A stretch of DNA of 64,000 nucleotides from contig NZ_MUHX01000002.1 of assembly GCF_002007215.1 (NCBI RefSeq), forward strand, positions 1 through 64,000. Reading direction: 5' to 3'. Positions 1-6,174 of this stretch are shown piece after piece. The stretch's first letter is position 1. Each line of letters opens with the position of its first letter. Under the pieces are notes generated by a model, which was not told where the DNA came from, searched no databases, and saw only the letters and a program-made list of their open reading frames with translations. A program made the translations under genes and the position numbers. This stretch comes from Pyramidobacter sp. C12-8 (GTDB taxonomy: Bacteria > Synergistota > Synergistia > Synergistales > Dethiosulfovibrionaceae).

Positions 1-488
1 CGCCCGTTCCCCCTGCCAAACCATTCAAACGACGTGGCGTCAGTCTGCCACAACATCCCCGCGGCCACCTTCCGCGGTCGGGAACGGTGAAGCTTCGGCC
101 GCCGCCGCACACTCTTCTTGCTCCTGATCCCCTCGTCCTTCAGAATGCGGACGACACTCGAACGACTGATCCCGATCCCCTCCCGTTCGTTCAGGCATTC
201 CGCAAAGTGAGAGAAGTTGAAATCGTAATAGACCTCCTCATACGCCTTCAGCACCGACTCCCGAACCTCATCTCCGATCCTGCGCCGAGACGTTCTGCCG
301 CGGTTGCCGTGAACAAGCCCCGCCGCCCCTTGAGCGACGAACCTCTTCTTGATCCTGATGATTTGCCGTTGACAGAGCCCCAGCTTCTCCGCCGCCTCCC
401 TGTTCGTCATGCGTCCCTCGACAAGCGCTCCGATAATCCTGATACGATCCAGTTCCTTTTGTGACAATGTCATTCGCTCCTGTTTCAT
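1..488 (-). CDS. ISNCY-type transposase, N-terminal part (runs off left edge)
   Basis: Open frame from an ATG at 488 with no stop to the left edge; about 162 codons are visible. The N-terminus has a helix-turn-helix (residues ~5-50, with an 'EAAEKLGLCQRQ' recognition segment), a basic linker and the start of an integrase-like DDE core, where 'LWQTDATSFEWF' near residue 150 carries the first catalytic Asp. This arrangement is typical of ISNCY-family transposases, which are usually ~400-450 aa, so roughly the C-terminal two thirds and the other IS end lie outside the window. No clear terminal inverted repeat could be recognised between 489 and 570. Whether the element is intact cannot be judged here. 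Confidence 0.8.
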   Translation of the reverse strand, partial: MKQERMTLSQKELDRIRIIGALVEGRMTNREAAEKLGLCQRQIIRIKKRFVAQGAAGLVHGNRGRTSRRRIGDEVRESVLKAYEEVYYDFNFSHFAECLNEREGIGISRSSVVRILKDEGIRSKKSVRRRPKLHRSRPRKVAAGMLWQTDATSFEWFGRGNG

Positions 489-573
489 GAACGGTATTAT
501 CTCAGAGTGACATTTTCTTGGAACAGTTATGGGTGACTTTATCACTGAACAACGACACCGCCGAATTGCCTCA

Positions 574-602
574 TTGACGAAACGGGAACAATGTTGTACA
601 AT
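574..602 (+). promoter_or_regulatory. sigma-70 promoter of tRNA-Pro
   Basis: TTGACG (574-579) and TACAAT (597-602) are separated by 17 bp and lie just upstream of the tRNA, so the start point falls next to the mature 5' end at 615. Confidence 0.75.
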
Positions 603-614
603 TCCCGTCGTGTC

Positions 615-693
<79 letters not shown>

Positions 694-707
694 TTTCGGA
701 TGCACAA

Positions 708-734
708 GCCCCGGCCTTGGCCGGGACTTTTTTT
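708..734 (+). terminator. terminator of tRNA-Pro
   Basis: CCCGGCC-TT-GGCCGGG stem (710-725) followed by a T run (728-734). Confidence 0.85.
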
Positions 735-750
735 GTCCGCAAAGATTCGA

Positions 751-779
751 TTGACTAAAATTGACCTTCCGATTAAAAT
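751..779 (+). promoter_or_regulatory. smpB promoter
   Basis: TTGACT (751-756), 17-bp spacer, TAAAAT (774-779), 24 bp before the smpB start codon at 803. Confidence 0.65.
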
Positions 780-802
780 AAACGCGCAAAGGAGTGACGG
801 CG

Positions 803-1279
803 ATGGAACAGAAGAAGAAAGACCATGTGGTCGCGCTGAACCGCAAGGCGCGCCACGACTACTTCGTCGTCGATACCTTCGAATGCGGCGTCGTGCTGAC
901 CGGCACGGAGATCAAGTCGGTGCGCGCCGGCAAAGTCAACTTGAAAGACGGCTACGCCAAGTTCGAACGCGGCGAGCTGTGGCTGATGAACGTCCACATC
1001 TCCCCGTACGAAAAAGCGAGCTGGGCCCAGCACGATCCGCGCCAAAACCGCAAGCTGCTGCTCCACAAGTCGGAACTGCGACGGCTCGGCGCCAAGGTCA
1101 AAGAGAAAGGCTTCACGCTCGTTCCCCTTTCCATGTACCTGAAAGAGGGACGGCTGGCGAAAGTCGCGCTGGCCCTCGCGCAGGGAAAGAGCGCGCACGA
1201 CCGCCGCGACGCGATCATCGCGCGCGACGCCAAGCGAGCCATCGCACGGGAGCTGCGCAACCGCGGCAAAGAGCATTAG
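803..1279 (+). CDS. smpB: SsrA-binding protein SmpB
   Basis: 158-aa protein that binds the tRNA-like end of tmRNA and delivers it to stalled ribosomes (trans-translation). The OB-fold signature 'GTEIKSVRAGKVNLKDGYA' is near residues 34-52, and the basic C-terminal tail (rich in R/K, ending RNRGKEH) matches the part that mimics a codon-anticodon helix. Length is normal for the family. The ATG at 803 is preferred because AAAGGAG (788-794) is 8 nt upstream; the in-frame GTG at 794 overlaps that site. The gene is followed after ~35 nt by ssrA, its RNA partner, a common pairing. Confidence 0.96.
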   Translation: MEQKKKDHVVALNRKARHDYFVVDTFECGVVLTGTEIKSVRAGKVNLKDGYAKFERGELWLMNVHISPYEKASWAQHDPRQNRKLLLHKSELRRLGAKVKEKGFTLVPLSMYLKEGRLAKVALALAQGKSAHDRRDAIIARDAKRAIARELRNRGKEH

Positions 1280-1313
1280 CCGGTTGTGTGTCGTCCGATG
1301 TTCCACATTCATT

Positions 1314-1631
1314 GGGGGCGATCAGGTTCGACTGGTATGGTGGAAGTCTGAGAGCAGGCCGAGCGACAGGCGTTACCTGTCACAAAAAAGAAACGACAAC
1401 AACTACGCACTGGCTGCTTAACCAAGCAACCGCCCGAGCAACTGAGAGCGCCCGCAAGGTTGTGAGGGTCAATCACTGCGAGCGGCGTATGGTCTCGGAA
1501 CGTAGAGAGGCGGCGGCTGTTTTGTCGGTCACAGTCCCGCTTCTGCGCAGTAAAGAAATCGACTAAGCCTGTAGCCGCTCATTCATACACACCATGTCAG
1601 GACCGGGGTGCGATTCCCCGCGCCTCCACCA
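1314..1631 (+). ncRNA. ssrA: transfer-messenger RNA (tmRNA)
   Basis: The 5' end GGGGGCGATCAGGTTCGACT is diagnostic for tmRNA. Its first 7 nt pair with CGCCTCC just before the encoded ACCA end (one G-U), and the 3' T arm GGTGCGATTCCCC is present. The tag reading frame ends ...KRNDNNYALAA followed by TAA (1419-1421); the YALAA end is the usual ClpXP degron. The codons before it are AAA (1386) and ACA (1383), so the resume codon is not an obvious GCN. Total ~318 nt, not a permuted two-piece form. It directly follows smpB. Confidence 0.96.
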
Positions 1632-1662
1632 GAACAAAATTTCGCGAAGAGTCACATAGAGA

Positions 1663-1694
1663 CAAGGCCGGACATCGTCCGGCCTTGTTGTTGT
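1663..1694 (+). terminator. terminator of ssrA
   Basis: CAAGGCCGGAC-ATC-GTCCGGCCTTG perfect stem (1663-1687) followed by a T-rich TTGTTGT. Confidence 0.8.
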
Positions 1695-1695
1695 A

Positions 1696-1855
1696 ATACT
1701 AATTCTTGATAGAAAGTATTAACATAGTTTTCAAGGCGCTGCAGGGGAGTTCAGTCGCTCAGAAGGAACTCAACCGCTGCGCGGTCTGCGCGGCTCGCTT
1801 TGTGAATCTCCCCCGCAGCGTCTTCGCGTTCGGCTTTTTAATTGAGAAATAGTAT
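1696..1855 (+). repeat. MITE-like palindromic repeat, copy 1
   Basis: ~160 bp with ends ATACTAATTCTTGAT and ATTGAGAAATAGTAT (near-inverted repeats), an inner inverted pair (GGCGCTGCAGGGGAG and CTCCCCCGCAGCG), and a core containing GAGTTCAGTCGCTCAG. It is homologous over its whole length to the repeats at 3201-3351 and 13205-13364. No ORF inside. It lies directly after the ssrA terminator, in the same orientation as copy 2. Confidence 0.85.
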
Positions 1856-1856
1856 A

Positions 1857-1889
1857 GAATCATACCCACCGGCCGTGCCGGTTTATGCC
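1857..1889 (+). repeat. short GC palindrome next to MITE copy 1
   Basis: AATCATACCCACCGGC-CGT-GCCGG is a degenerate hairpin. It matches the reverse complement of the perfect hairpin beside MITE copy 2 (3363-3399), so the two MITEs share this right-hand neighbour. Confidence 0.55.
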
Positions 1890-1945
1890 CTCGAAGAGGC
1901 CAAAACCGATAGGCCATCTTCGCGCCTGGGCCTTCGCACGCCGAC

Positions 1946-2230
1946 TCAACACAGCGATTCGAGCGTCCGCCGCGACGACTTCTCCCGGGCTTCTTCGAGA
2001 GCGGCCCTAGAGACCTCCAATGCCTCGCGATCCGCCGTCCAGCCGCTCAGCATATCGCGCCCGGCCGGTTCGTCCATGAAGTAGCCGGACACGTTCGCGT
2101 TCCAGCCGGGCACAACGTGGGAAACGTGCGGAGTCTCAACGGCTCCGACGGTAATCGCGCAGCAGAGCATCAAGGCCGACAGCCACGTTGTTGCCAGGCA
2201 GAGTTTTCGCTTCCCGTTTTTGCCGATCAC
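1946..2230 (-). CDS. small signal-anchored protein, phage-type (overlaps the i-spanin-like gene)
   Basis: GTG start at 2230 with a strong ribosome site (GGGAGG, ~9 nt upstream), chosen over the in-frame upstream ATG at 2302. 94 aa: basic N-terminus, a hydrophobic segment (residues ~10-29) containing a Cys pair 'LMLCCAITVGA' that could be a signal/lipobox-like site, then a soluble part with 'GYFMDEPAGRDMLSGW' and a helical, charged C-terminus. It overlaps the upstream gene by ~95 bp in another frame. Nested or overlapping small membrane genes are typical of phage lysis cassettes, so a prophage remnant is inferred; no named family was recognised. Confidence 0.5.
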   Translation of the reverse strand: MIGKNGKRKLCLATTWLSALMLCCAITVGAVETPHVSHVVPGWNANVSGYFMDEPAGRDMLSGWTADREALEVSRAALEEAREKSSRRTLESLC

Positions 2231-2441
2231 GGATCGATCCCTCCCGCCTCTCCGCCTCTTCGGCGATGCTCTCGACGTCCCGGACGATTTGGCCGGAGAC
2301 ATCTTTTATGTCTCCCCAAGCTTCGATATCGCCCGAGTACCACCGGAAAGCCGCAAGCCATACGATCAGCAGCACGGCGATCATCGCCAGCGCCAACAGC
2401 CGCGGTGTCACGTTGCACAGTCCGCATCCGCAGCAGCACAC
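2136..2441 (-). CDS. i-spanin (Rz)-like small membrane protein, possible prophage remnant
   Basis: 101 aa with a Cys-rich N-terminus (CCCGCGLC), one transmembrane helix (residues ~13-33), then a predicted coiled-coil periplasmic part (about residues 45-80, rich in E/R/D). That is the layout of phage Rz inner-membrane spanins and similar lysis accessory proteins. Its 3' half overlaps the next gene in another frame. The start is uncertain: GTG at 2441 has only a weak ribosome site. The function is inference from architecture and overlap only. Confidence 0.45.
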   Translation of the reverse strand: MCCCGCGLCNVTPRLLALAMIAVLLIVWLAAFRWYSGDIEAWGDIKDVSGQIVRDVESIAEEAERREGSIRDRQKREAKTLPGNNVAVGLDALLRDYRRSR

Positions 2442-2544
2442 GCATTTGTCTTTCGCAAAATGCGGCGATAAAATTTCCCGGCCATACCCCCCCTAACGTT
2501 GAGATACATCTTCAAAAGAAGTCGAGACTAAATAGTGCGTTGTA

Positions 2545-2573
2545 TTGACAGTGCACATTCAGTACACTATAAT
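2545..2573 (+). promoter_or_regulatory. promoter and operator of the toxin-antitoxin operon
   Basis: Consensus TTGACA (2545-2550), 17 bp, TATAAT (2568-2573). The spacer and -10 carry an imperfect inverted repeat AGTGCAC-N5-GTACACT, well placed for autorepression by the ribbon-helix-helix antitoxin. Confidence 0.8.
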
Positions 2574-2598
2574 TTGAGACAAAAAGGAGCTGATGATC

Positions 2599-2865
2599 AT
2601 GGCGACAACCAACGTCACCGTAAGAATGGACGAAAACCTGAAAGCCGATTTCGAAGAAATGCTCGCCGACTTCGGGCTGAATACGTCGGTGGCCATTAAC
2701 ATCTTCGCGCGCCAGGTTGTGTACGAGCGACGAATCCCGTTCGCCATCGCGCGCGACCGCCCCAACGCCGTGACACGCGCGGCCATGGAAGACACCCGCG
2801 CGCGTCGCGGCCTGAGCAAGACCTTCTCGTCCGTGAAAGACCTGATGGCCGATCTCGATGCTTAA
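2599..2865 (+). CDS. dinJ: type II antitoxin, RelB/DinJ family
   Basis: 88-aa protein from ATG 2599 (AAGGAG ~9 nt upstream; the in-frame ATG at 2593 is only 3 nt from it). The N-terminal 'TTNVTVRMDENLKADFEE' is the ribbon-helix-helix start of DinJ/RelB antitoxins, which dimerise on the operator; the C-terminal part wraps the toxin. It overlaps the following toxin gene by 8 bp, giving translational coupling. It is expected to neutralise YafQ and, with it, to repress the promoter at 2545-2573. The pair sits between two direct MITE copies, suggesting mobile or accessory origin. Confidence 0.9.
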   Translation: MATTNVTVRMDENLKADFEEMLADFGLNTSVAINIFARQVVYERRIPFAIARDRPNAVTRAAMEDTRARRGLSKTFSSVKDLMADLDA

Positions 2866-3133
2866 TCTCAGATATCAGTCTGCCTTCAAGCGCGACTACA
2901 AGCGTATCCGCAAACGGGGGTACGATATTCGGCGGCTGGAAAACATCATCGAGATGCTCGTAAAAAAGCAGGCGCTCCCCAAAGAGTGCCGCGACCACGA
3001 TTTGGGCGGCAATTGGTCGGGGTTCCGCGAGTGCCATATCGAGCCGGACTGGCTGCTCGTCTACACCATCGACCATAATGACTTGGTCTTGGTCCTCAGC
3101 CGCACCGGTTCGCACAGCGATCTGTTCGGATAA
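2858..3133 (+). CDS. yafQ: type II toxin, YafQ family mRNA interferase
   Basis: 91-aa RelE-superfamily ribonuclease predicted to cut mRNA in the ribosomal A site. Residues matching those used by YafQ are visible: His47 ('HDLGG'), His60 and Asp64 in 'RECHIEPDW', and His86 in 'RTGSHSDLF'. It therefore looks catalytically intact. It overlaps the antitoxin by 8 bp, and a very strong terminator follows. A fast-evolving accessory module is likely. Confidence 0.92.
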   Translation: MLNLRYQSAFKRDYKRIRKRGYDIRRLENIIEMLVKKQALPKECRDHDLGGNWSGFRECHIEPDWLLVYTIDHNDLVLVLSRTGSHSDLFG

Positions 3134-3174
3134 AAGCAAAGGGCGCCCTCTCGCGAGGGCGCCCTTTGCTTTTA
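3133..3174 (+). terminator. terminator of the dinJ-yafQ operon
   Basis: AAGCAAAGGGCGCCCTC-TCGC-GAGGGCGCCCTTTGCTTTT hairpin with the A/T flanks of a bidirectional terminator. Confidence 0.85.
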
Positions 3175-3200
3175 TAATTGCCTCAACGAATAGTGCCGTA

Positions 3201-3351
3201 ATACTATTTCTTGATAAAAAGCACTAATATAGTTTGCAGGGCGCTGCGAGGGAGTTCAGTCGCTCAGAAGGAGCTCGACTGCTGCGCAGCTCGCCTTATG
3301 AATCTTCCTCTCAGCGCCTCTGCGTTCGGTATTTTAATTGAGAAATAGTAT
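3201..3351 (+). repeat. MITE-like palindromic repeat, copy 2
   Basis: Ends ATACTATTTCTTGAT and AATTGAGAAATAGTAT are near-perfect inverted repeats; inner pair GGGCGCTGCGAGGGAG / TTCCTCTCAGCGCC; core GAGTTCAGTCGCTCAG as in copy 1. It is a direct repeat of 1696-1855 and together they bracket ~1.35 kb containing the lysis-like pair and the toxin-antitoxin operon. Confidence 0.85.
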
Positions 3352-3362
3352 GAGAACATCGG

Positions 3363-3399
3363 GAATCATAGCCGCCGGCACGGCCGGCGGGTATGATTT
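3363..3399 (+). repeat. perfect GC palindrome next to MITE copy 2
   Basis: AATCATAGCCGCCGGC-ACG-GCCGGCGGGTATGATT folds into a long stem; a related, degenerate copy lies beside MITE copy 1 (1857-1889). Confidence 0.6.
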
Positions 3400-3413
3400 G
3401 TAGACGAAAACAA

Positions 3414-3453
3414 GCGCAGGACGAGCGGGAAAATTTTCCCGCTCGTCCTGCGC
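3414..3453 (-). terminator. perfect 40-bp palindrome, terminator of the IclR gene
   Basis: 20-bp arms GCGCAGGACGAGCGGGAAAA / complement with no loop; on the minus strand it is followed by TTGTTTT. It lies 45 nt past the stop codon at 3499. Confidence 0.7.
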
Positions 3454-3498
3454 TTTGCCCCGAGGGATCGCAGATTTTTCGGCCAATGGGCCGTCCTT

Positions 3499-4236
3499 TC
3501 ACGATGCCAGCTCCGAAGTGACCTGCGCCGCGATCTCCTGCAAACGGGCCACGCCGCGTGTGACGACGTCGTCCGTCAAACGGTTGGTCGGTCCGGAGAG
3601 ATTCAGCGCCGCAAGGACCCGTCCGTTTTTGTCGAAAATGGGGACGCCGATCCCCACGCTCCCCTGCCCCATTTCATCGTAGGAGACGGCGTACCCCTTT
3701 TTGCGAATTTCCCGCAGCTTCTCCGGCGAAATGCCGGGTTCGGACTTCATCACCGCCACCTGCACCTTGGGCGGCAAAAACGCCAGCAACGCCGTCCCGC
3801 CGCCGCCCAGCGTCAGCGGCAGTTCCTCTCCGACCAGCACGGTCTGGCGCAGCGGATGCGTGCTCTCGATGCGGTCGATGCAGAGACGCTTGAAGTTATG
3901 GTAAATATACACGGAAACGTTCTCGTTGAATTCCCGGTGCACTTTGACCAGATAAGGATGCGCCGCAAGGCGCAGTTCCTCTTTATCGTCCACAAGTTCG
4001 CCGAGCATTTTCACCGTCATGCCGAGAAAATACTTGCGGTTCTCGGGATTCCTCGCCAGGAATCCTTTTTCCGCCAGCGTCTGGATCAGCCGATAGGTGC
4101 TTGTCGTGTTGCGCCCGACCGTCCTGGCGATCTCCGTCAGAGAAAGCTCCCGATGATTTTTCAAAAAGCACATGAGCACGTCGAGCCCATGTTCCAAAGT
4201 TCTCGACGTCGACTCGCTTTTCGTTGAATCCGCCAT
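3499..4236 (-). CDS. IclR-family transcriptional regulator
   Basis: 245 aa. The N-terminal winged helix (residues ~10-75, 'LSLTEIARTVGRNTTSTYRLIQTL') is followed by the IclR effector-binding domain with 'GKVLA'-like and 'GVGIGVPIFDKNGRVLAALNLSGP' segments (split here as two pieces of one motif). Start ATG 4236 is preferred because AAAGGAG lies 8 nt upstream. IclR proteins usually respond to small carboxylates or aromatics and often regulate adjacent catabolic genes. Here the neighbours are the MITE region and a divergent trpS, so the target is unknown. A 15-bp palindrome upstream (4297-4311) may be its operator. Confidence 0.93.
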   Translation of the reverse strand: MADSTKSESTSRTLEHGLDVLMCFLKNHRELSLTEIARTVGRNTTSTYRLIQTLAEKGFLARNPENRKYFLGMTVKMLGELVDDKEELRLAAHPYLVKVHREFNENVSVYIYHNFKRLCIDRIESTHPLRQTVLVGEELPLTLGGGGTALLAFLPPKVQVAVMKSEPGISPEKLREIRKKGYAVSYDEMGQGSVGIGVPIFDKNGRVLAALNLSGPTNRLTDDVVTRGVARLQEIAAQVTSELAS

Positions 4237-4296
4237 TTTCCCCACTCCTTTGAGAATACCATCGCACCGCACTCATTTCAACAATTACCGGCATTT

Positions 4297-4311
4297 TTTC
4301 ATTATATGAAA
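4297..4311. promoter_or_regulatory. palindrome, candidate IclR operator
   Basis: TTTCAT-TAT-ATGAAA is a perfect 15-bp inverted repeat about 60 bp upstream of the IclR start, in the iclR-trpS divergent region. Confidence 0.4.
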
Positions 4312-4417
4312 TCAGGTCGCGAAAAGCAACAATGGAGGGTCTCCCCGACGTTGCTGGATTTATGCACCATTTCCCGGTAATTTCGCAATACGATCTCATA
4401 CAAATACAAATCCATCC

Positions 4418-4446
4418 TTGATTCTTCATCAAAAGGGCAATACAAT
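4418..4446 (+). promoter_or_regulatory. trpS promoter
   Basis: TTGATT (4418-4423), 17 bp, TACAAT (4441-4446). No T-box or tryptophan leader is visible between it and the start codon. Confidence 0.65.
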
Positions 4447-4503
4447 TCTATGCTGTATGGCCTCGTTTTCAAGCAGGCCCATGAAGTCAAGGAGGATATG
4501 ACA

Positions 4504-5517
4504 GTGAACGAAGCGACGCGGACGGAACGGAAAAAAGTGATCCTCAGCGGCATCCAGCCGACGGGGATTTTCACGCTGGGCAACTATATCGGCGCGGTGC
4601 GCAACTGGGGCAAGATGCAGGAGGACTACGACTGCGCCTATTTCATCGCCGACCTGCACTCGCTGACGGTGCGCCAGGAGCCGGCCAAACTGCGCAAGCA
4701 GACGCTGGACGCCTTTGCGCTGCTGCTGGCCTGCGGCATCGATCCCGAAAAGAGCCTGGTTTTCATCCAGAGCCACGTCCATGCTCACGCCGAACTGAGC
4801 TGGATCCTGTCCTGCTATTCCATGTTCGGCGAGTTGTCGCGCATGACCCAGTTCAAGGACAAGTCGGCCAAGCACGTCGACAATGTCAACGCCGGACTGT
4901 TCACCTATCCCGCGTTGATGGCGGCCGACATTCTGCTGTATCAGGCCGACTACGTCCCCGTCGGGGAAGATCAGCGCCAGCATCTGGAGTTCACCCGCGA
5001 CGTGGTGACCCGCTTCAACAACATCTACGGCGAGGTGTTCCGCATGCCCGACGCTTACATTCCCGAGGCCGGCGCGCGCATCATGTCGCTGCAGGAGCCG
5101 ACGAAAAAAATGTCCAAGTCGGACACGAACGTCAACGCGTTCATCTCCATCCTCGACGAGCCGAACGCCATCGTCAACAAGTTCAAGCGCGCCGTCACCG
5201 ACAGCGAGACCGTCGTCTGTTACCGCGAAGGCAAGGACGGTATCAACAACCTGATGAGCATTTATTCGGTCGTCACCGGCGAAAGCTACGACCGGATCGA
5301 ACGCGACTTCGCCGGCAAGGGCTACGGCGGTTTCAAGCTTGCCGTCGGCGAAGCCGTCGCGGAAGAGCTGCGTCCGATCCGCGAAAAATTCGCCGCGCTG
5401 ACGGCCGACAAGGCGGCGTTGGAAGCGCTTTACCGCAAGGGGGCGGAAACAGCCGCCCATATCGCCGAGCGGACGCTGGGCAAGGTCAAGAAAAAACTCG
5501 GCCTGCTGCCCCGCTGA
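4504..5517 (+). CDS. trpS: tryptophanyl-tRNA synthetase
   Basis: Class I aminoacyl-tRNA synthetase charging tRNA-Trp, cytoplasmic, ~337 aa (usual 325-340). The HIGH-equivalent 'PTGIFTLGNYIGA' is near residues 18-30 and 'KKMSKS' near residue 201; 'ADILLYQADYVPVGEDQRQH' is the family Trp/ATP pocket. GTG 4504 is chosen because AAGGAGG (4489-4495) is 8 nt upstream; ATG 4498 is an alternative but only 2 nt from it. It has its own promoter and a bidirectional terminator, so it is monocistronic. Confidence 0.96.
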   Translation: MNEATRTERKKVILSGIQPTGIFTLGNYIGAVRNWGKMQEDYDCAYFIADLHSLTVRQEPAKLRKQTLDAFALLLACGIDPEKSLVFIQSHVHAHAELSWILSCYSMFGELSRMTQFKDKSAKHVDNVNAGLFTYPALMAADILLYQADYVPVGEDQRQHLEFTRDVVTRFNNIYGEVFRMPDAYIPEAGARIMSLQEPTKKMSKSDTNVNAFISILDEPNAIVNKFKRAVTDSETVVCYREGKDGINNLMSIYSVVTGESYDRIERDFAGKGYGGFKLAVGEAVAEELRPIREKFAALTADKAALEALYRKGAETAAHIAERTLGKVKKKLGLLPR

Positions 5518-5529
5518 GCCGCGACCGGC

Positions 5530-5580
5530 ATACAAAAAATCCGCTCTCCCGGCACGTCGGAAAGAGCGGATTTTTTGTAT
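5530..5580. terminator. bidirectional terminator between trpS and the ICMT-like gene
   Basis: ATACAAAAAATCCGCTCT (5530-5547) pairs with AGAGCGGATTTTTTGTAT (5563-5580); T runs on both strands serve two convergent genes. Confidence 0.9.
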
Positions 5581-5589
5581 GCCGTTTTT

Positions 5590-6174
5590 TTACCACCACA
5601 GACGCGAAAGGATCAGCGCCGTGCCGACGACCGTGACCAGCAGCGAATGGATCTCGCTTTTCAGCAGGATCGAAGCGTCGTACCCGCCGGCGCGGACATG
5701 GGACAGGGCCTCGCGGGAAAAATTCTTCGGCACGAAGCGCCCGACGCGCTTTTTGTAATCCTCGTACTCCCGGCCGAACTTCCGCGCCAGGAACGCCTCC
5801 TCGTGAGGCACGATCAGCACGCCATAGAGCACGTAGAACGCCGCCAGGAACACGACCGTGGGGACGTTGCCCGACATCCAGGCCCAGCCCAGCCCCAGCA
5901 GACCGTTGGCCACGTACAGCGGATTGCGGACCAGCGCGTAGGGGCCCCACGTCGCCAAGCGCTGCGCCTTGACTTCCTCGCCGCGGTAGAGCGCGATGCA
6001 CCCCACGCCCCAAAAGCGCAGCAGCTGCCCGAGGATCACCAGGATCAGCCCGGGGACGATGCGCCCGGGCAGCGGGCGCGCCAGGGCGAGGATCACGACG
6101 AACAGCGCCGTCCAAATGCCGCCGCGCTGCCTGAACGCCCAGACGCGAAGCTTCTGCAAAGCGTCATTCTCCAT
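5590..6174 (-). CDS. isoprenylcysteine carboxyl methyltransferase-family membrane methyltransferase
   Basis: 194-aa membrane protein with hydrophobic segments at about residues 20-35, 38-60, 88-122 and 175-192. The PEMT/ICMT signature 'GPYALVRNPLY' (77-87) and the downstream 'HEEAFLARKFGREYEDYKKR' (124-143) form the S-adenosylmethionine site of this family. In bacteria these enzymes methylate diverse lipids or small acids, and the substrate cannot be told from sequence. The start overlaps the end of the upstream flippase-like gene by 11 bp, so it is the third gene of a minus-strand operon; a shared envelope-lipid role is plausible but unproven. Confidence 0.85.
   Translation of the reverse strand: MENDALQKLRVWAFRQRGGIWTALFVVILALARPLPGRIVPGLILVILGQLLRFWGVGCIALYRGEEVKAQRLATWGPYALVRNPLYVANGLLGLGWAWMSGNVPTVVFLAAFYVLYGVLIVPHEEAFLARKFGREYEDYKKRVGRFVPKNFSREALSHVRAGGYDASILLKSEIHSLLVTVVGTALILSRLWW

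Noticed and set aside
87-464. Plus-strand 125-codon frame over the transposase gene
   Set aside because: It is the antisense shadow of the open transposase frame on the minus strand, which has a clear HTH and DDE signature.
4270-4500. T-box or tryptophan leader before trpS
   Set aside because: No specifier loop, TGGN tract or terminator/antiterminator pair is visible between the promoter and start.
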